DNA of 64,000 nucleotides from Luteimonas abyssi (GCF_001482195.1 NZ_KQ759763.1:2097780-2161779); one strand, 5' to 3'; shown: positions 47,463 to 57,558, counted from the first letter of the stretch. Made by a program: numbers and translations. Notes: generated from the sequence alone by a model not told the origin.

Positions 47463-47975
47463 TCAACCCGGCGCCAGACGCGCCATCAACACCACATCGA
47501 CGTAGACGCCGTCGCGCAACGCGTAACCGCACGCCAGACCTTCGCGCGCGAACCCGTGCCGCTCGTACAGCGCAATAGCGGCCGTGTTGTCGGCATAGAC
47601 CTCCAGCTCCAGCCGGCGCACGCCGTGCCAGCGTTCGGCGGTATCGATCGCCGCCTGCAACAGCTGCGTCCCGATCCCCTGCCGCCAGCGATCGCGCGCG
47701 ACCGCCATGCCGATGTTGGCGACATGGCGCCGGCGCGGGTTCTGGAAGACCTCGAAGCCGGCCGCGCCGACGATATCCGGTGTCCCGGACGGATCGGCTT
47801 CGGCGACCAGTTGCACCACATGTCTCGGCGGATCCGCGAGTTGTTTCGCCCAGGCGGCCTGCGACGGGAACGGCGGCTGCAGCGTAGCGCCGTACGCCTC
47901 GGCCTGCGAGAACAGCGCATGCAGGCCGGCCGCATCGGTCGGCTCCGCATGGCGGACCCGCAGCCGGACGCTCAC
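47463..47975 (-). CDS. GNAT family N-acetyltransferase
   Basis: A 170-residue GCN5-related acetyltransferase. The acetyl-CoA-binding motif is [18 protein letters not shown] near residues 104-121. It is followed by [24 protein letters not shown]. The acceptor is unknown. The GTG start overlaps the pgi stop as GTGA. It lies at the 3' end of the pcnB-folK-panB-panC-panD-pgi run and is convergent with queG. Confidence 0.9.
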   Translation of the reverse strand: MSVRLRVRHAEPTDAAGLHALFSQAEAYGATLQPPFPSQAAWAKQLADPPRHVVQLVAEADPSGTPDIVGAAGFEVFQNPRRRHVANIGMAVARDRWRQGIGTQLLQAAIDTAERWHGVRRLELEVYADNTAAIALYERHGFAREGLACGYALRDGVYVDVVLMARLAPG

Positions 47976-49519
47976 CCGGCCGCGCGCCGCGCGGCGATCT
48001 CGGCCAGCAGCGCCCGGGTCACCGGGTCCTCGACCCGGGCCGGCTCGCCCTTCACCGCCGGCAGCAACTCGCCGGCGATGCGCTTGCCCAGCTCCACGCC
48101 CCACTGGTCGAACGCGTTGATGCCCCACAACACCGACTGCAGGTACACGCTGTGCTCGTAGAGCGCGATCAGCGCACCGAGGCTGTGCGGGGTGAGCGCG
48201 TCGAGCAGCAGCAGGGTCGAGGGGCGGTTGCCGGGATAGCGCTTCTGCGGATCCTCGGCGGCGTGGCCGTTGGCCAACGCTTCGGTCTGGGCCAGCAGAT
48301 TCGACAGCAGCGCGGCATGGTTGTCCGCGTACGGATGGGCCGGACGGACCACCCCGATGAAATCGGCCGGCACGGTCTGCGTGCCCTGGTGCAGCGCCTG
48401 GAAGAAGCTGTGCTGCGAATTGGTGCCCGGCCCGCCCCACAGTACGGGCACGGTGTCCAGACCGGCCGGCTCGCCCTGCGGCGTCACCGATTTGCCCAGG
48501 CTTTCCATCACCAACTGCTGCAGGTACGCCGGCAGCAACGCCAGGCGCTCGTCGTAGGGCAGCACCGCATGCGTGGACAGGCCCAGCGCATTTCGGTTCC
48601 AGACCACGGTCAGCGCATGCAGCAGCGGCAGGTTGGCATCGTCCGGCGCCTGCAGCGCGTGCGCATCCATCTCCGCCGCGCCGGCCAGCAGCGCGTCGAA
48701 ACCGTCCAGGCCGATCGCCAACGCGATCGAGAAACCGCCCGCCGACCACAGCGAGTAGCGCCCGCCGACCCAGTCCCACATCGGCAGCACGCGCTCGGGC
48801 GCGACGCCGAAGGCTTCGGCCTTTTCCACGTTCGCACTGACCGCGTACAGACGTTCGCCGCCACCCAGCCAATCGCGCAGGATGCCGCCGTTGAGCAGTG
48901 TCTCCTGCGTACCGAAACTCTTGGAGACCAGGATCGCGGCGGTCTTCGCCGGGTCCAGCCCGCGCAGGATGTGCTGCGCATCGCTGCCGTCGACGTTGGT
49001 GAGGAAATGCACCCGGAAACGGCCGGTGTGCGCGTCCTTCAACGCGTCGGCCACCAGCCGCGGCCCGAGATCCGAGCCGCCGATGCCGACGTTGACGATG
49101 TCGGTGACCGGCGAGGCTTCGAGCGCGGCGATCAGTTCGGCCATGCGCTCGCGCGCCGCGCCGGCCTGGGCATGCGCATCGCGCGCGGTGTCGGTCGCGC
49201 CGAGCGCGGAACGCAGCGCGACGTGCAACGCCGGCCGGTGTTCGGAGGTGTTGACGATCTCGCCGTCGAACAGCGCCTGCATCGCCTGCGCCAGGCGCGC
49301 CTCGCGCGCGAGCGCATGCAGGGCGTCGAGCGCTTCGGCGTCCACCCGCTGGCGGGCGAAGTTGGCGTAGAGCCCGCCCACGCGCATCGCGAAGGCGTCG
49401 GCACGACCGGCGTCGCCGGCCACCAGGTCGGTGATCCTCGCCTCGCCCAGTCGGCGCGCGTGCGGCGCCAGGTGGTGATGGAGGCGCTGCGCGGCGTTCG
49501 ACTGGGGTGCGTTGGACAT
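47972..49519 (-). CDS. pgi: Glucose-6-phosphate isomerase
   Basis: Interconverts glucose-6-phosphate and fructose-6-phosphate. The 515-residue monomer belongs to the bacterial dimeric family. Segments seen are [14 protein letters not shown] near residue 145, [11 protein letters not shown] near 205, and [12 protein letters not shown] near 260. The conserved C-terminus has [22 protein letters not shown], given here as [19 protein letters not shown]. The ATG shares its base with the panD stop codon. It connects to fructose-6-phosphate, the source of glucosamine for glmM. Confidence 0.97.
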   Translation of the reverse strand: MSNAPQSNAAQRLHHHLAPHARRLGEARITDLVAGDAGRADAFAMRVGGLYANFARQRVDAEALDALHALAREARLAQAMQALFDGEIVNTSEHRPALHVALRSALGATDTARDAHAQAGAARERMAELIAALEASPVTDIVNVGIGGSDLGPRLVADALKDAHTGRFRVHFLTNVDGSDAQHILRGLDPAKTAAILVSKSFGTQETLLNGGILRDWLGGGERLYAVSANVEKAEAFGVAPERVLPMWDWVGGRYSLWSAGGFSIALAIGLDGFDALLAGAAEMDAHALQAPDDANLPLLHALTVVWNRNALGLSTHAVLPYDERLALLPAYLQQLVMESLGKSVTPQGEPAGLDTVPVLWGGPGTNSQHSFFQALHQGTQTVPADFIGVVRPAHPYADNHAALLSNLLAQTEALANGHAAEDPQKRYPGNRPSTLLLLDALTPHSLGALIALYEHSVYLQSVLWGINAFDQWGVELGKRIAGELLPAVKGEPARVEDPVTRALLAEIAARRAAG

Positions 49520-49899
49520 CAGGCTGCCTGTGCCGGGATCGATTCGTTGGTGTGGGTCATGCGGTTCTGCCGGTCCACGTAGACCAGGCTCGGCTTGAAC
49601 GTGGCCGCCTCGGCCTCGTCGCAGGCGCCGTAGGCGCAGATGATGACCAGATCGCCCGGCTCGGCCTGGTGCGCCGCGGCGCCGTTGACCGAAATGGTAC
49701 CGCTGCCGGCCTCGGCGCGGATCGCATAGGTCGCGAAGCGCTTGCCGTTGTTGATGTTGTAGATCTCCACCCGCTCGTACTCGCGGATGCCGGCCAGATC
49801 GAGCAGGCGGCTGTCGATCGCGCACGAGCCTTCGTAGTGCAGCTCGGCGTGGGTCACGGTGGCGCGGTGGATCTTGGCTTTGAGAAGGGTCAGTTGCAT
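49519..49899 (-). CDS. panD: Aspartate 1-decarboxylase proenzyme
   Basis: Pyruvoyl enzyme making beta-alanine for pantothenate. It is 126 residues long. Self-cleavage occurs before the serine of EGSCAID near residue 25. The start [16 protein letters not shown], the segments [14 protein letters not shown] and [19 protein letters not shown] match the family. It lies 113 bases after panC, followed by pgi. Confidence 0.97.
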   Translation of the reverse strand: MQLTLLKAKIHRATVTHAELHYEGSCAIDSRLLDLAGIREYERVEIYNINNGKRFATYAIRAEAGSGTISVNGAAAHQAEPGDLVIICAYGACDEAEAATFKPSLVYVDRQNRMTHTNESIPAQAA

Positions 49900-50012
49900 G
49901 GCATCGGCCCGCGGTGGCGGGGAGCAGTGGCGGGAGTCGCGGCGCGTGGGCGGCGCGGAAGGCGCCAGTATAGGCGCCGGCTGCGGCATCGCAACAAACA
50001 ACCGCCTGCGAT

Positions 50013-50870
50013 TCAGCCGCCGCTGCCGAACTCGAGATTGTCGATCAGCCGGGTCGTGCCGAGTCGGGCCGCCATCAGCGCCACACGCGGACCACGGCCA
50101 TGGTCGTCGTCCGGGATGCCCAACGCCCGGGTGCGGATCGCGGCATAGTCGACGACGAAACCCGCCGCCTCCAGCGCCTGGATCGCTTCGGCCTCCACGC
50201 CGGTCCGCGCCTGGCCGGCGTCCCAGGCATCGCGCATGCGCTGCAGGGTGGCATGCAGCAGCGGCGCGACCCGTCGCTCGGCCGGACTCAGGTACTGGTT
50301 GCGCGAACTCAGCGCAAGCCCGTCGTCGGCGCGCACGATGTCGCCGGCCAGCAACGTCACCGGGAACGCCAGATCGGTCACCAGGTGGCGGATCACGGCC
50401 AGTTGCTGATAGTCCTTGCGACCGAAGACGGCCACATCCGGCTGCACCTGCAGCAACAGCCGCGACACCACCGTCGCCACCCCGTCGAAGTGTCCGGGAC
50501 GGCGCGCGCCCTCCAGCACCTCGGTCACGCCCGGCACGCTGATCTTCACCGCCGCCGCGATCCCCAGCGGATACATCGTGTCCACCGACGGCGCCCACAT
50601 GAGATCGCACCCGGCGGCGTCGAGTCCCTGCGCATCCGCCTCGGGCGTACGCGGATAGCGCGCGAAATCCTCGTTCGGCCCGAACTGGGTGGGATTGACG
50701 AAAACGCTCGCCACCCCGCGATCGGCCTGCGTGCGCGCCAGCCGCACCAGCGAGTGATGGCCTGCGTGCAGGTTGCCCATGGTCGGCACCAGACCGACAC
50801 GCAATCCCTCGCGTTTCCACCCGGCCACGCGCGCGCGCAAGGTCTGGAGATCGTGGACGATGTCGATCAC
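50013..50870 (-). CDS. panC: Pantothenate synthetase
   Basis: Joins pantoate and beta-alanine with ATP. It has 285 residues. The HIGH-like motif is [15 protein letters not shown] near residue 30, [14 protein letters not shown] follows, and the KMSKS-like motif is [10 protein letters not shown] near residue 190. I chose the GTG at 50868-50870, which begins [12 protein letters not shown]. No closer ATG fits. It lies between panD and panB, with a 215-base gap to panB that shows no clear feature. Confidence 0.96.
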   Translation of the reverse strand: MIDIVHDLQTLRARVAGWKREGLRVGLVPTMGNLHAGHHSLVRLARTQADRGVASVFVNPTQFGPNEDFARYPRTPEADAQGLDAAGCDLMWAPSVDTMYPLGIAAAVKISVPGVTEVLEGARRPGHFDGVATVVSRLLLQVQPDVAVFGRKDYQQLAVIRHLVTDLAFPVTLLAGDIVRADDGLALSSRNQYLSPAERRVAPLLHATLQRMRDAWDAGQARTGVEAEAIQALEAAGFVVDYAAIRTRALGIPDDDHGRGPRVALMAARLGTTRLIDNLEFGSGG

Positions 50871-51085
50871 GTCGGTGCCTTCGGCAAAGCGGGGATTCTC
50901 GCAGATCGGGGCGCCCTGCCGACAGCCGTCGGGCGATCGGCGCCCTGCCCGGCGCCAGGCCGACACCCCACCGCATGCACGCCGCCCGGCCGCCGGCATG
51001 GACGCACATCGTGCGCCCACGATGGACGCGAGCTGACGCACCGCGCAGCGGTTCGGCGCGGCGCGCCGGGCCGCCTTCGGCGCGG

Positions 51086-51895
51086 TTACCGGTAGGCGTG
51101 CTCCTGCGCCGGGAAGCTGCCGTCGCGCACGGCCGCGACATAGGCCTGCACCGCACCCGCCACCGAACCGCCCTCGGCGAGGAAGTCCTTCACGAAGCGC
51201 GGCCGCCGATGGCCGCTGTCCAGGCCCAGCATGTCGTGCAGCACCAGCACCTGGCCGTCGCAGTCGGCACCGGCGCCGATGCCGATCGTCGGCACCGGAC
51301 TGGCGGCGGTGATCTCGGCGGCCAGCGCCGCCGGCACCCCCTCGAGCACGATCAGCGCCGCGCCGGCCTCGGCCACCGCGCGCGCCTCCTCGCGCAGGCG
51401 CTGCGCGGCCGCGGCCTCGCGCCCCTGGACCTTGAACCCGCCCATGCGCAGCACCGACTGCGGCGTCAGCCCGAGGTGCGAACACACCGGGATCTCGCGC
51501 TCGACGAGGAACCGAATGATCTCGAGCTTCGGCCCGGCGCCTTCCAGCTTCGCCATGCCCGCCCCCGCCTGCAACAAGCGGGTCGCGGCATCGAGCGCGC
51601 GCTCGCAGGTCGCGTCGGCCTGGAACGGGAGGTCGGCCACCAGCAGTGCCCGCCGGACCGCCCGTGCCACGCAAGCGGTGTGGTAGACCATGTCGTCCAC
51701 GCTGACCGGCAGCGTCGAGCCATGCCCCTGCACCACCATGCCCAGCGAATCGCCGACCAGCAGCAGGTCGACCCCGTTGGCGTCGAGCACACGGGCGAAA
51801 CCGGCGTCGTAGGCGGTGAGCATGGCCAGCCGGCGCCCTTCAGCGCGTGCGGCGAGGAGGTCGGGAACGGTGAGCGGCTTGATCGGTGCGTTCAT
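51086..51895 (-). CDS. panB: 3-methyl-2-oxobutanoate hydroxymethyltransferase
   Basis: First committed step of pantothenate synthesis. It adds a hydroxymethyl group from methylene-THF to ketoisovalerate. It has 269 residues. Typical segments are [29 protein letters not shown] and [13 protein letters not shown]. The metal ligands are the Asp residues of these loops. folK lies 91 bases upstream on the same strand, so the folate and pantothenate genes may be co-transcribed. Confidence 0.97.
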   Translation of the reverse strand: MNAPIKPLTVPDLLAARAEGRRLAMLTAYDAGFARVLDANGVDLLLVGDSLGMVVQGHGSTLPVSVDDMVYHTACVARAVRRALLVADLPFQADATCERALDAATRLLQAGAGMAKLEGAGPKLEIIRFLVEREIPVCSHLGLTPQSVLRMGGFKVQGREAAAAQRLREEARAVAEAGAALIVLEGVPAALAAEITAASPVPTIGIGAGADCDGQVLVLHDMLGLDSGHRRPRFVKDFLAEGGSVAGAVQAYVAAVRDGSFPAQEHAYR

Positions 51896-51986
51896 GCGCC
51901 AAGTCTAAGCGCGTCGATGCGGCCGTGCGCGCGCGTGCCGGGCGCATCGGAGTGCACCGCGTTCCGTTGCCGGTGCTCCCGACGCA

Positions 51987-52514
51987 TCACCCGGTCTCGC
52001 CATCCACCCTGCGTAGCGGCGCCTCCCCCAGCGCACGGAGTGCATCGACGGCGCGCCCGACGCCGGGGATCTCGGCGTCCGGCCAGACATCGAGCAACGG
52101 CTGCAGGGCGAACGCACGCAGGTGCAGGCGCGGATGCGGAACCTGCAGGTCGGGCAGCGCGATCGTCCGTCGTGCGTACAGCAGCAGATCGAGATCGAGC
52201 GTCCGCGGCCCCCAGCGGTCGCGTCCGTCCGCCGCCCGCAGGCGTCCACAGCGCGCCTCGATCCGCAGCAACGCGTCGAGCAGCCCCGAGGGCGATGCGG
52301 TCGTGCGCAAGCGCGCCACCGCGTTGACGAAATCCGGCTGGTCGGTCCGGCCCCAGGCTGGCGTCCGGTACAACGGCGACGGCGTGCACGCCACCGTCCC
52401 GGGCAAGGCGGCCAGCGCATCGAACGCCGCACGCACCTGCGTGGCCGCATCGCCGAGGTTCGCGCCGATGCCGACCGCGACATCCGTCGCGATCGACGCG
52501 GCCGGAGCGCTCAT
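51987..52514 (-). CDS. folK: HPPK, folate pyrophosphokinase
   Basis: Moves pyrophosphate from ATP to 6-hydroxymethyl-dihydropterin in folate synthesis. It is 175 residues long. The N-terminus VGIGANLGDAATQVR, YRTPAWGRTDQPDFVNAV and RDRWGPRTLDLDLLLY (with the metal-binding Asp pair) are characteristic. pcnB lies nine bases upstream. The pcnB-folK-panB-panC-panD order matches other gammaproteobacteria. Confidence 0.97.
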   Translation of the reverse strand: MSAPAASIATDVAVGIGANLGDAATQVRAAFDALAALPGTVACTPSPLYRTPAWGRTDQPDFVNAVARLRTTASPSGLLDALLRIEARCGRLRAADGRDRWGPRTLDLDLLLYARRTIALPDLQVPHPRLHLRAFALQPLLDVWPDAEIPGVGRAVDALRALGEAPLRRVDGETG

Positions 52515-52523
52515 CGGCGTGGC

Positions 52524-53834
52524 CTAGGCGCGCCGGCGACGCCGGCGGCGGCGCGGCGCGGCCTCGGTGTCCTCGCTGGCGTCCTGGGACTGCTGCACGG
52601 CGAGCGCGTGGTCGGGATCGTCCTGCGCGTCGCGCCAGAACGTCACGTCCTCGGCATGACTGCCCGAGGCCGCATCGCGCAGCACCAGGAAATCGAAGGC
52701 CGCCCGGAACCGCGGGTGCGAGAGCGTACGCACCACGCGCTTGCGCTGACGCATCGGGAACCGGGTCTGCAGCAACCAGATCTCCTGCATCGGCACCGAG
52801 AAGCGACGCGGCAGGGCGATCGTGGTCAGCTGGTGCAACGTGACCCGATCGGCGGCACGGCGCTGCGCCTCGGCCGCATGGGTCCCCGACGCCTGCAGCC
52901 CCATCAGCGCGTGGCAATACGCCGGCCACAGCAGCAGGGCGAACAGGAACGCCGGCGACACCGGCTCGTCGGCCGCCACCCGGGCATCGGTATTGCGCAG
53001 GCCGGCCAGCACCACGCGGCGCAGGGCACCGCTGCGGTTGTTGGCCATCGCCGCGGCGCTTTCGGGGAACATCACAGCCAACAGACCCTGCTGCTCGAGG
53101 CCCAGGAAACTGGCTTCGCCGTGCCCGGACAGGAACAGCTTCAGGCACTCCTCGAACAGCCGCGCCGGCGCGGCCTCGTGCAGCAACGGCGCCAGCCGCG
53201 GGATCGGCGTGGCGGTCTCGGGCGCGATGCTGAAATCGAGCTTCGCGGCCAGGCGCACCGCGCGCAGCATCCGCACCGGATCCTCGCGGTACCGCTGCTC
53301 GGGATCGCCGATGAGTTTGAGCACGCGGTTCTGCACGTCCTCGAAACCGCCCACGTAATCGCGGACCGAGAAATCCTCGATCGCGTAGTAGAGCGCGTTC
53401 GCGGTGAAGTCGCGGCGGATCGCGTCCTCCTCGATCGAGCCGTAGACGTTGTCGCGCAGCAACCGTCCGCCCTCGTGGGTCTCGCGATCGCCGCTGCCGT
53501 CGTCCGCGTTGGAGCGGAAAGTCGCGACCTCCACGATCTCGCGGCCGAACACCACGTGCGCCAGCCGGAACCGGCGACCGATCAGACGCGAGTTGCGGAA
53601 CAGCGCCTTGACCTCTTCGGGCGTGGCGTCGGTGGCGATGTCGAAGTCTTTCGGGGCCAGGCCGATCAGCAGGTCGCGGACAGCACCGCCGACGAGGAAC
53701 GCGCCGTGCCCCGCCTCGCGCAGGCGATAGAGCACGCGCAAGGCGCCGGGGCTGATCGATTTGCGCGAGATCGGATGATCTTCCCGGGCGATGCTGCGCG
53801 GAGTCGGGATGAGGGTATGAGAAGTCTGGGTCAT
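52524..53834 (-). CDS. pcnB: Poly(A) polymerase I
   Basis: Adds poly(A) tails to RNA and so promotes decay. It has 436 residues. The nucleotidyltransferase head has FLVGGAVRDLLIGLAPKDFD with the metal Asp pair, then RRDFTANALYY and the RNA-binding neck GDPEQRYREDPVRMLRA. The protein ends in a long Arg-rich tail ([10 protein letters not shown]) that probably contacts RNA. The ATG at 53832-53834 is preferred. A farther start at 53903 would add a basic stretch. Confidence 0.94.
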   Translation of the reverse strand: MTQTSHTLIPTPRSIAREDHPISRKSISPGALRVLYRLREAGHGAFLVGGAVRDLLIGLAPKDFDIATDATPEEVKALFRNSRLIGRRFRLAHVVFGREIVEVATFRSNADDGSGDRETHEGGRLLRDNVYGSIEEDAIRRDFTANALYYAIEDFSVRDYVGGFEDVQNRVLKLIGDPEQRYREDPVRMLRAVRLAAKLDFSIAPETATPIPRLAPLLHEAAPARLFEECLKLFLSGHGEASFLGLEQQGLLAVMFPESAAAMANNRSGALRRVVLAGLRNTDARVAADEPVSPAFLFALLLWPAYCHALMGLQASGTHAAEAQRRAADRVTLHQLTTIALPRRFSVPMQEIWLLQTRFPMRQRKRVVRTLSHPRFRAAFDFLVLRDAASGSHAEDVTFWRDAQDDPDHALAVQQSQDASEDTEAAPRRRRRRRRA

Positions 53835-53917
53835 CAAGCGTGTCTGGGAGCGGCGCGCCGGGCGACTGAATCGTTCTCGTCGCGGCGCATTCGGACGACA
53901 CAACGGCGTCCATGTGC

Positions 53918-53926
53918 TGCTATACT
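53918..53926 (+). promoter_or_regulatory. Extended -10 promoter of tRNA-Glu
   Basis: TGC-TATACT is an extended -10 (TG-N-TATACT), 71 bases before the mature tRNA start. The -35 is poor, as expected for extended -10 promoters. The stretch between is a plausible 5' leader removed by RNase P. Confidence 0.55.
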
Positions 53927-53997
53927 AGCAAGCTGCACGGGGCCAGCGCCTCCTGCAGGCCGGACGTCCAACCGGCGGCCCGCTCGGGCCGATCCCA

Positions 53998-54073
53998 GCT
54001 CCCTTCGTCTAGAGGCCTAGGACGTGGCCCTCTCAAGGCTAAAACACGGGTTCGAATCCCGTAGGGAGCGCCA
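53998..54073 (+). tRNA. tRNA-Glu (CTC anticodon)
   Basis: A 76-nt cloverleaf. The acceptor GCTCCCT pairs with AGGGAGC, the anticodon loop CTCTCAA has anticodon CTC (codon GAG), the T arm is ACGGG-TTCGAAT-CCCGT, and the CCA end is encoded at 54071-54073. It stands alone between pcnB (divergent) and fdxA. A T-rich hairpin terminator follows. Confidence 0.95.
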
Positions 54074-54081
54074 TCTTCCGG

Positions 54082-54116
54082 AAGCCCGCGTCGCATGACG
54101 CGGGCTTTCTTCGTTT
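54082..54116 (+). terminator. Intrinsic terminator of tRNA-Glu
   Basis: Perfect 11-bp arms AAGCCCGCGTC (54082-54092) and GACGCGGGCTT (54097-54107) close the loop GCAT. They are followed by the T-rich tail TCTTCGTTT. Confidence 0.9.
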
Positions 54117-54281
54117 ACGGCGCCGGACGGGACGCCGGCCCTGCATGCGCATGCAGGGCAAGGCCCCTACGGGAGGCTATCCGGCCCTGGCGGCACCTTG
54201 CGCGATGCGAACCGCTCGCACCCACGCCCGGCACCTGCATTAAACTTGCGCGCTGCCCGCGCCGTACCGTCCGAGGATCCC

Positions 54282-54605
54282 ATGCCCTTCGTCGTCACCG
54301 AGAACTGCATCAAGTGCAAGTACACCGACTGCGTCGAGGTGTGCCCGGTCGACTGCTTCCACGAGGGTCCGAACTTCCTGGTGATCGATCCGGACGAGTG
54401 CATCGACTGCACCCTGTGCGAGCCGGAGTGTCCGATCAACGCGATCTATCCCGAGGACGATGTGCCTGCGGGCCAGGAGTCGTTCGTGGCGCTGAATGCC
54501 GAGCTGTCGCAGGCCTGGCCGGTCATCACCACCCGCAAGGAACCGGCACCCGACGCCAAGGACTGGGAAGGCAAGCCGGACAAGCTGCCACTGCTCGAGC
54601 GCTGA
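54282..54605 (+). CDS. fdxA: 7Fe ferredoxin FdxA
   Basis: A 107-residue ferredoxin with a [3Fe-4S] and a [4Fe-4S] cluster. The Cys set is in [17 protein letters not shown] near residues 9-25, and [12 protein letters not shown] near 40-51. The C-terminal extension of about 50 residues is typical of FdxA. It carries electrons between redox enzymes in the cytoplasm, and its partners cannot be told here. The ATG at 54282 follows GAGGA. It ends at a strong bidirectional terminator shared with the convergent lipoprotein gene. Confidence 0.96.
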   Translation: MPFVVTENCIKCKYTDCVEVCPVDCFHEGPNFLVIDPDECIDCTLCEPECPINAIYPEDDVPAGQESFVALNAELSQAWPVITTRKEPAPDAKDWEGKPDKLPLLER

Positions 54606-54648
54606 CCGGGCGCGGGTCGGCACCCGCCGCCGACCCAAGACGGGACAG

Positions 54649-54678
54649 AAAAAAAGGGCGCCCGAGGGCGCCCTTTTT
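54649..54678. terminator. Bidirectional terminator between fdxA and the BamC-like gene
   Basis: GGGCGCC-CGAG-GGCGCCC with a run of A on the left and TTTTT (54674-54678) on the right, 44 bases past the fdxA stop. The A/T flanks serve both strands, so it can also stop transcription of the minus-strand lipoprotein gene. Confidence 0.92.
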
Positions 54679-54749
54679 CGATCGACCGTATCGCCGGACC
54701 GGCACTGCCGGGGTCGCTCGCGTGAGCGCCCCGGCGCGGCACCGATCGC

Positions 54750-55271
54750 TCAGTTGCCCAGTCGGGCCCGCAACGCGGCCATGAGCTCCGTCGGCGCCTG
54801 GCCGGACGCCGGCACGCCGCGCGGATCGACCGCGGATACGTAGGCGCCCTCGCCGGTCGCCGCGACGCGGATCAGGAAGCTGTCGCCCCCGTAGACGACA
54901 TCGTAGGTGCCCAACAGCTGCGCGCGGCTGGACACGGTCACGCCATCGATGGCGTCGAGCGCCTCGCCGACACGGGCGAAGGCCTGCTCGCGATCGCCGG
55001 ACACGGCGAAGCCGCCGGTGCCCGCGGCCGGTGCGCCGCGCGATGCGCCCGCGCCGACTTCGGAGCGGCTCACCGACTGCGCCCCCTGGGGCTGCGCCAG
55101 CGCGCCATCGGTGTTCGGGCGGTCCAGATCCGGCGGCACTTCCAGCGGACGCGGATCCTGCACGTACAGCGCATTCTCCTTGCGGAACCAGCCGCAGCCG
55201 GAGGTGCCCAGCACCGCAACGGCCAATCCGGCCAGGACAGCGGTGCGAACGCGGGAATGGGTGAGCGACAT
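54750..55271 (-). CDS. Short BamC/NlpB-like lipoprotein
   Basis: A 173-residue predicted lipoprotein with lipobox GTSGC near residue 26. The first mature part ENALYVQDPRPLEVPPDLDRP resembles the start of BamC (NlpB/DapX). In E. coli it lies just downstream of dapA, exactly as here, with 16 bases between the two genes. A Gly/Ala-rich linker leads to a C-terminal globular domain of about 85 residues, whereas E. coli BamC has two such domains and 344 residues. I infer a reduced BamC, a part of the outer-membrane assembly machinery, but it might have another job. Confidence 0.65.
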   Translation of the reverse strand: MSLTHSRVRTAVLAGLAVAVLGTSGCGWFRKENALYVQDPRPLEVPPDLDRPNTDGALAQPQGAQSVSRSEVGAGASRGAPAAGTGGFAVSGDREQAFARVGEALDAIDGVTVSSRAQLLGTYDVVYGGDSFLIRVAATGEGAYVSAVDPRGVPASGQAPTELMAALRARLGN

Positions 55272-55287
55272 CGGGATCTCCTGCAGG

Positions 55288-56193
55288 TCAGGCCGCGAGT
55301 GTATCGCGGCTGGTACGTTCGAGTGCCTGCGCGAGCGCCTGCGCCCGATCGGCGGCAGCGGCATGTTCGGCGGACAGTGCGGTCAGTGGCAGCCTCAACC
55401 CATGGCCGATGCCCTGGCGTGCGAGCACGGCCTTGACCGGAATCGGGTTCGGTTCGATACCGGCGAAGGTGTACAGCGGCTGCAATTCGGCATCGAGCGC
55501 CTGGACCTCCGCCTCGCGTCCGTCGGCAGCCAGCGCGGCCAAGCGCCGGAACGTCGCCGGCACGATGTTGGACACCACCGAGATCACTCCGTCGGCACCG
55601 GCCAGCATCGCCCGGGCGGCGGTGGGGTCGTCGCCGCTGAACACGAGGAACGCCTCCGAGCGCAATGCCAGCAGCGCCTGCATGCGCTCGGGTTCACCGC
55701 GCGCTTCCTTGACGCCGAGGATCGCCGGGTGCACCGCCAGTTCGGCCACCGCCTCGGGCAGCATGTCGCAACCGGTCCGGGGCGGCACGTTGTAGAGCAC
55801 CAGCGGCAACGCACCATCGTCGGCCACGGCGCGGAAATGCGCGACCAGGCCGGCCTGGGTCGGCCGCACGTACGGCGGCGTGACCACCAGCGCGGCATCC
55901 GCGCCGAGATCCGCGGCGCGGCGCGTCTGTTCGATGGTGCGCGCGGTGCTGGAAGCGCCGGTCCCGACCAACACCGGCACCCGCCCGGCCGACCGTTGCA
56001 CGGCGGAGCGCACCAGCAAGTCGAATTCAGGGTTGTACAGCGCGGCCGCCTCGCCGGTGGAGCCCGCGACCACCAGGGCATTCGTGCCGGCGTCGAGCTG
56101 CTGGTCGAGCAGGGTCTGCCAGGCGTCGAGATCGAGTTCGCCGGACACCGAGAACGGGGTCGCCAGGGCGGTGATGCTGCCAGAAAGTCGCAA
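55288..56193 (-). CDS. dapA: 4-hydroxy-tetrahydrodipicolinate synthase
   Basis: Condenses pyruvate with aspartate semialdehyde in lysine and peptidoglycan precursor synthesis. It is a 301-residue TIM barrel. The tyrosine in LYNVPPRTG (near residue 133) and the Schiff-base Lys in GVKEARG (near 159) are visible. GSTGEAAAL near residue 45 is the pyruvate-binding loop. The start is unclear. I use a TTG (56191-56193) giving LRLSGSITALATPF, while an ATG at 56331 would add 46 odd residues. It precedes the BamC-like gene and is divergent from gcvR. Confidence 0.9.
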   Translation of the reverse strand: MRLSGSITALATPFSVSGELDLDAWQTLLDQQLDAGTNALVVAGSTGEAAALYNPEFDLLVRSAVQRSAGRVPVLVGTGASSTARTIEQTRRAADLGADAALVVTPPYVRPTQAGLVAHFRAVADDGALPLVLYNVPPRTGCDMLPEAVAELAVHPAILGVKEARGEPERMQALLALRSEAFLVFSGDDPTAARAMLAGADGVISVVSNIVPATFRRLAALAADGREAEVQALDAELQPLYTFAGIEPNPIPVKAVLARQGIGHGLRLPLTALSAEHAAAADRAQALAQALERTSRDTLAA

Positions 56194-56361
56194 GATGCCG
56201 TCGTCCAGGGTCGATGCGGAAAAAACCGCGGAAAAACCGCGGCGCAACGCCGCGAACGGACACGATGTTACTTGCGGCCCGGAAGCACCGGCAAGTATGC
56301 TGGCGACGGTGACGGGCCTCTGCCCGGCCACCGTTCAGACCCGACTGCCGCGGACGCCGCC

Positions 56362-56928
56362 TTGACCGATCCAGATACCGCCTCCCGGCCTGCGCCGAAC
56401 GAGAACCACCTGCTCATCAACGCCTATACGACGCATCCGAGCTCGCCGCTGCTGTCGGTCAGCCGCCGGATCGCCGACAGCGGCTGCAACCTCGTCGATG
56501 CGCGCCTGTCCACGGTGGGCCGCGATGTCTCCGTGACCGCACTGGCCACGGGCTCCTGGGATGCGGTCGCCAAGCTGGAGGCGATGCTGTCGCGCCTCGA
56601 CCGCGAGGACGGCCTCAAGCTGATCTGGGCACGCACCGGACCCAAGCCGCTGCAGTCCAACCTGCTGCCGTACGTGGTCGAGGTCGTGGCCGCGGACAAG
56701 CCCGGGATCCTGTTCCAGTTGGCGGATTTCTTCGACCGCCAGAGCATCACCATCGAAAGCCTGCACTCCTCGCGCTACCGCGCGATGCAGACCGGCGCCG
56801 ACATGTTTTCGGCCCAGGTCACCATCGGCGTGCCGGCCGACATGCACATCGCCGCGCTGCGCGACGATTTCCTCGAGTTCTGCGACCATCTGAACCTGGA
56901 CGCGATCATGGACCCGATGAAGTTCTGA
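56362..56928 (+). CDS. gcvR: Glycine cleavage system transcriptional repressor-like ACT protein
   Basis: A 188-residue protein with two ACT domains (about residues 15-95 and 100-185), seen as LLINAYTTHPSSPLLSVSRR and VVEVVAADKPGILFQLADFFD. GcvR partners GcvA in E. coli to control glycine cleavage genes, and many relatives only bind amino acids. I chose the TTG start at 56362. No ATG precedes the first domain. It is divergent from dapA, and bcp follows 47 bases downstream. Confidence 0.85.
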   Translation: MTDPDTASRPAPNENHLLINAYTTHPSSPLLSVSRRIADSGCNLVDARLSTVGRDVSVTALATGSWDAVAKLEAMLSRLDREDGLKLIWARTGPKPLQSNLLPYVVEVVAADKPGILFQLADFFDRQSITIESLHSSRYRAMQTGADMFSAQVTIGVPADMHIAALRDDFLEFCDHLNLDAIMDPMKF

Positions 56929-56975
56929 CGGTCCACCCCACCGTTTCAACGACGCGCTTCAACGACGGAAGACGG

Positions 56976-57455
56976 ATGACCCCAGGCGACACGCTCGACC
57001 GCACCACCCTCAAGCTGCCCCTGGCCCTGTCCGGCGGCGTCCACACCACCCTCGGCGATTTCGCCGGCCGCTGGCTGGTGCTGTATTTCTACCCGAAGGA
57101 CGCCACCCCGGGCTGCACGACCGAAGGCATCGACTTCAACGCCCTGCTGCCCGAGTTCGAAGCGCTCGATGCCACGGTCCTCGGCGTCTCGCGCGACTCG
57201 GTGAAGTCGCACGACAATTTCTGCGCCAAGCAGGGGTTCCGCTTCCCGCTGGTCAGCGACGCCGACGAGGCCCTGTGCCGCGCGTTTGACGTGATCAAGG
57301 AAAAGAACATGTACGGCCGCAAGGTGCTCGGCATCGAGCGCAGCACGTTCCTGATCGGCCCCGACGGCCGCATCGTCGAGGCCTGGCGCAAGGTTCGCGT
57401 CCCCGGCCACGCGCAGGCGGTGCTCGACGCCCTGAAGGCGGCCCGCTCCCAGTGA
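56976..57455 (+). CDS. bcp: Peroxiredoxin (Bcp family)
   Basis: A 159-residue thioredoxin-fold peroxidase that reduces peroxides with thiols. The peroxidatic Cys is in YPKDATPGCTTEGIDF near residue 47. Further Cys are in NFCAKQG and ALCRAF. One of these might be the resolving residue, which varies in the family. It lies between gcvR and the PhoH gene. A gcvR-bcp neighbourhood is common in gammaproteobacteria. Confidence 0.95.
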   Translation: MTPGDTLDRTTLKLPLALSGGVHTTLGDFAGRWLVLYFYPKDATPGCTTEGIDFNALLPEFEALDATVLGVSRDSVKSHDNFCAKQGFRFPLVSDADEALCRAFDVIKEKNMYGRKVLGIERSTFLIGPDGRIVEAWRKVRVPGHAQAVLDALKAARSQ

Positions 57456-57558
57456 TCCACCCCGCACCGGCTCATGGTCGCCACCCCGCTCCGCGGGTCG
57501 CGGCGATCTGCGGCCGTGCGCCTGTCGTTCCCTCCCACCCACACGGATCTCACATTCG

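Noticed and set aside
50871-51085. Possible gene in the panC-panB gap
   Set aside because: Open frames here have no start signal or domain and are GC-driven.
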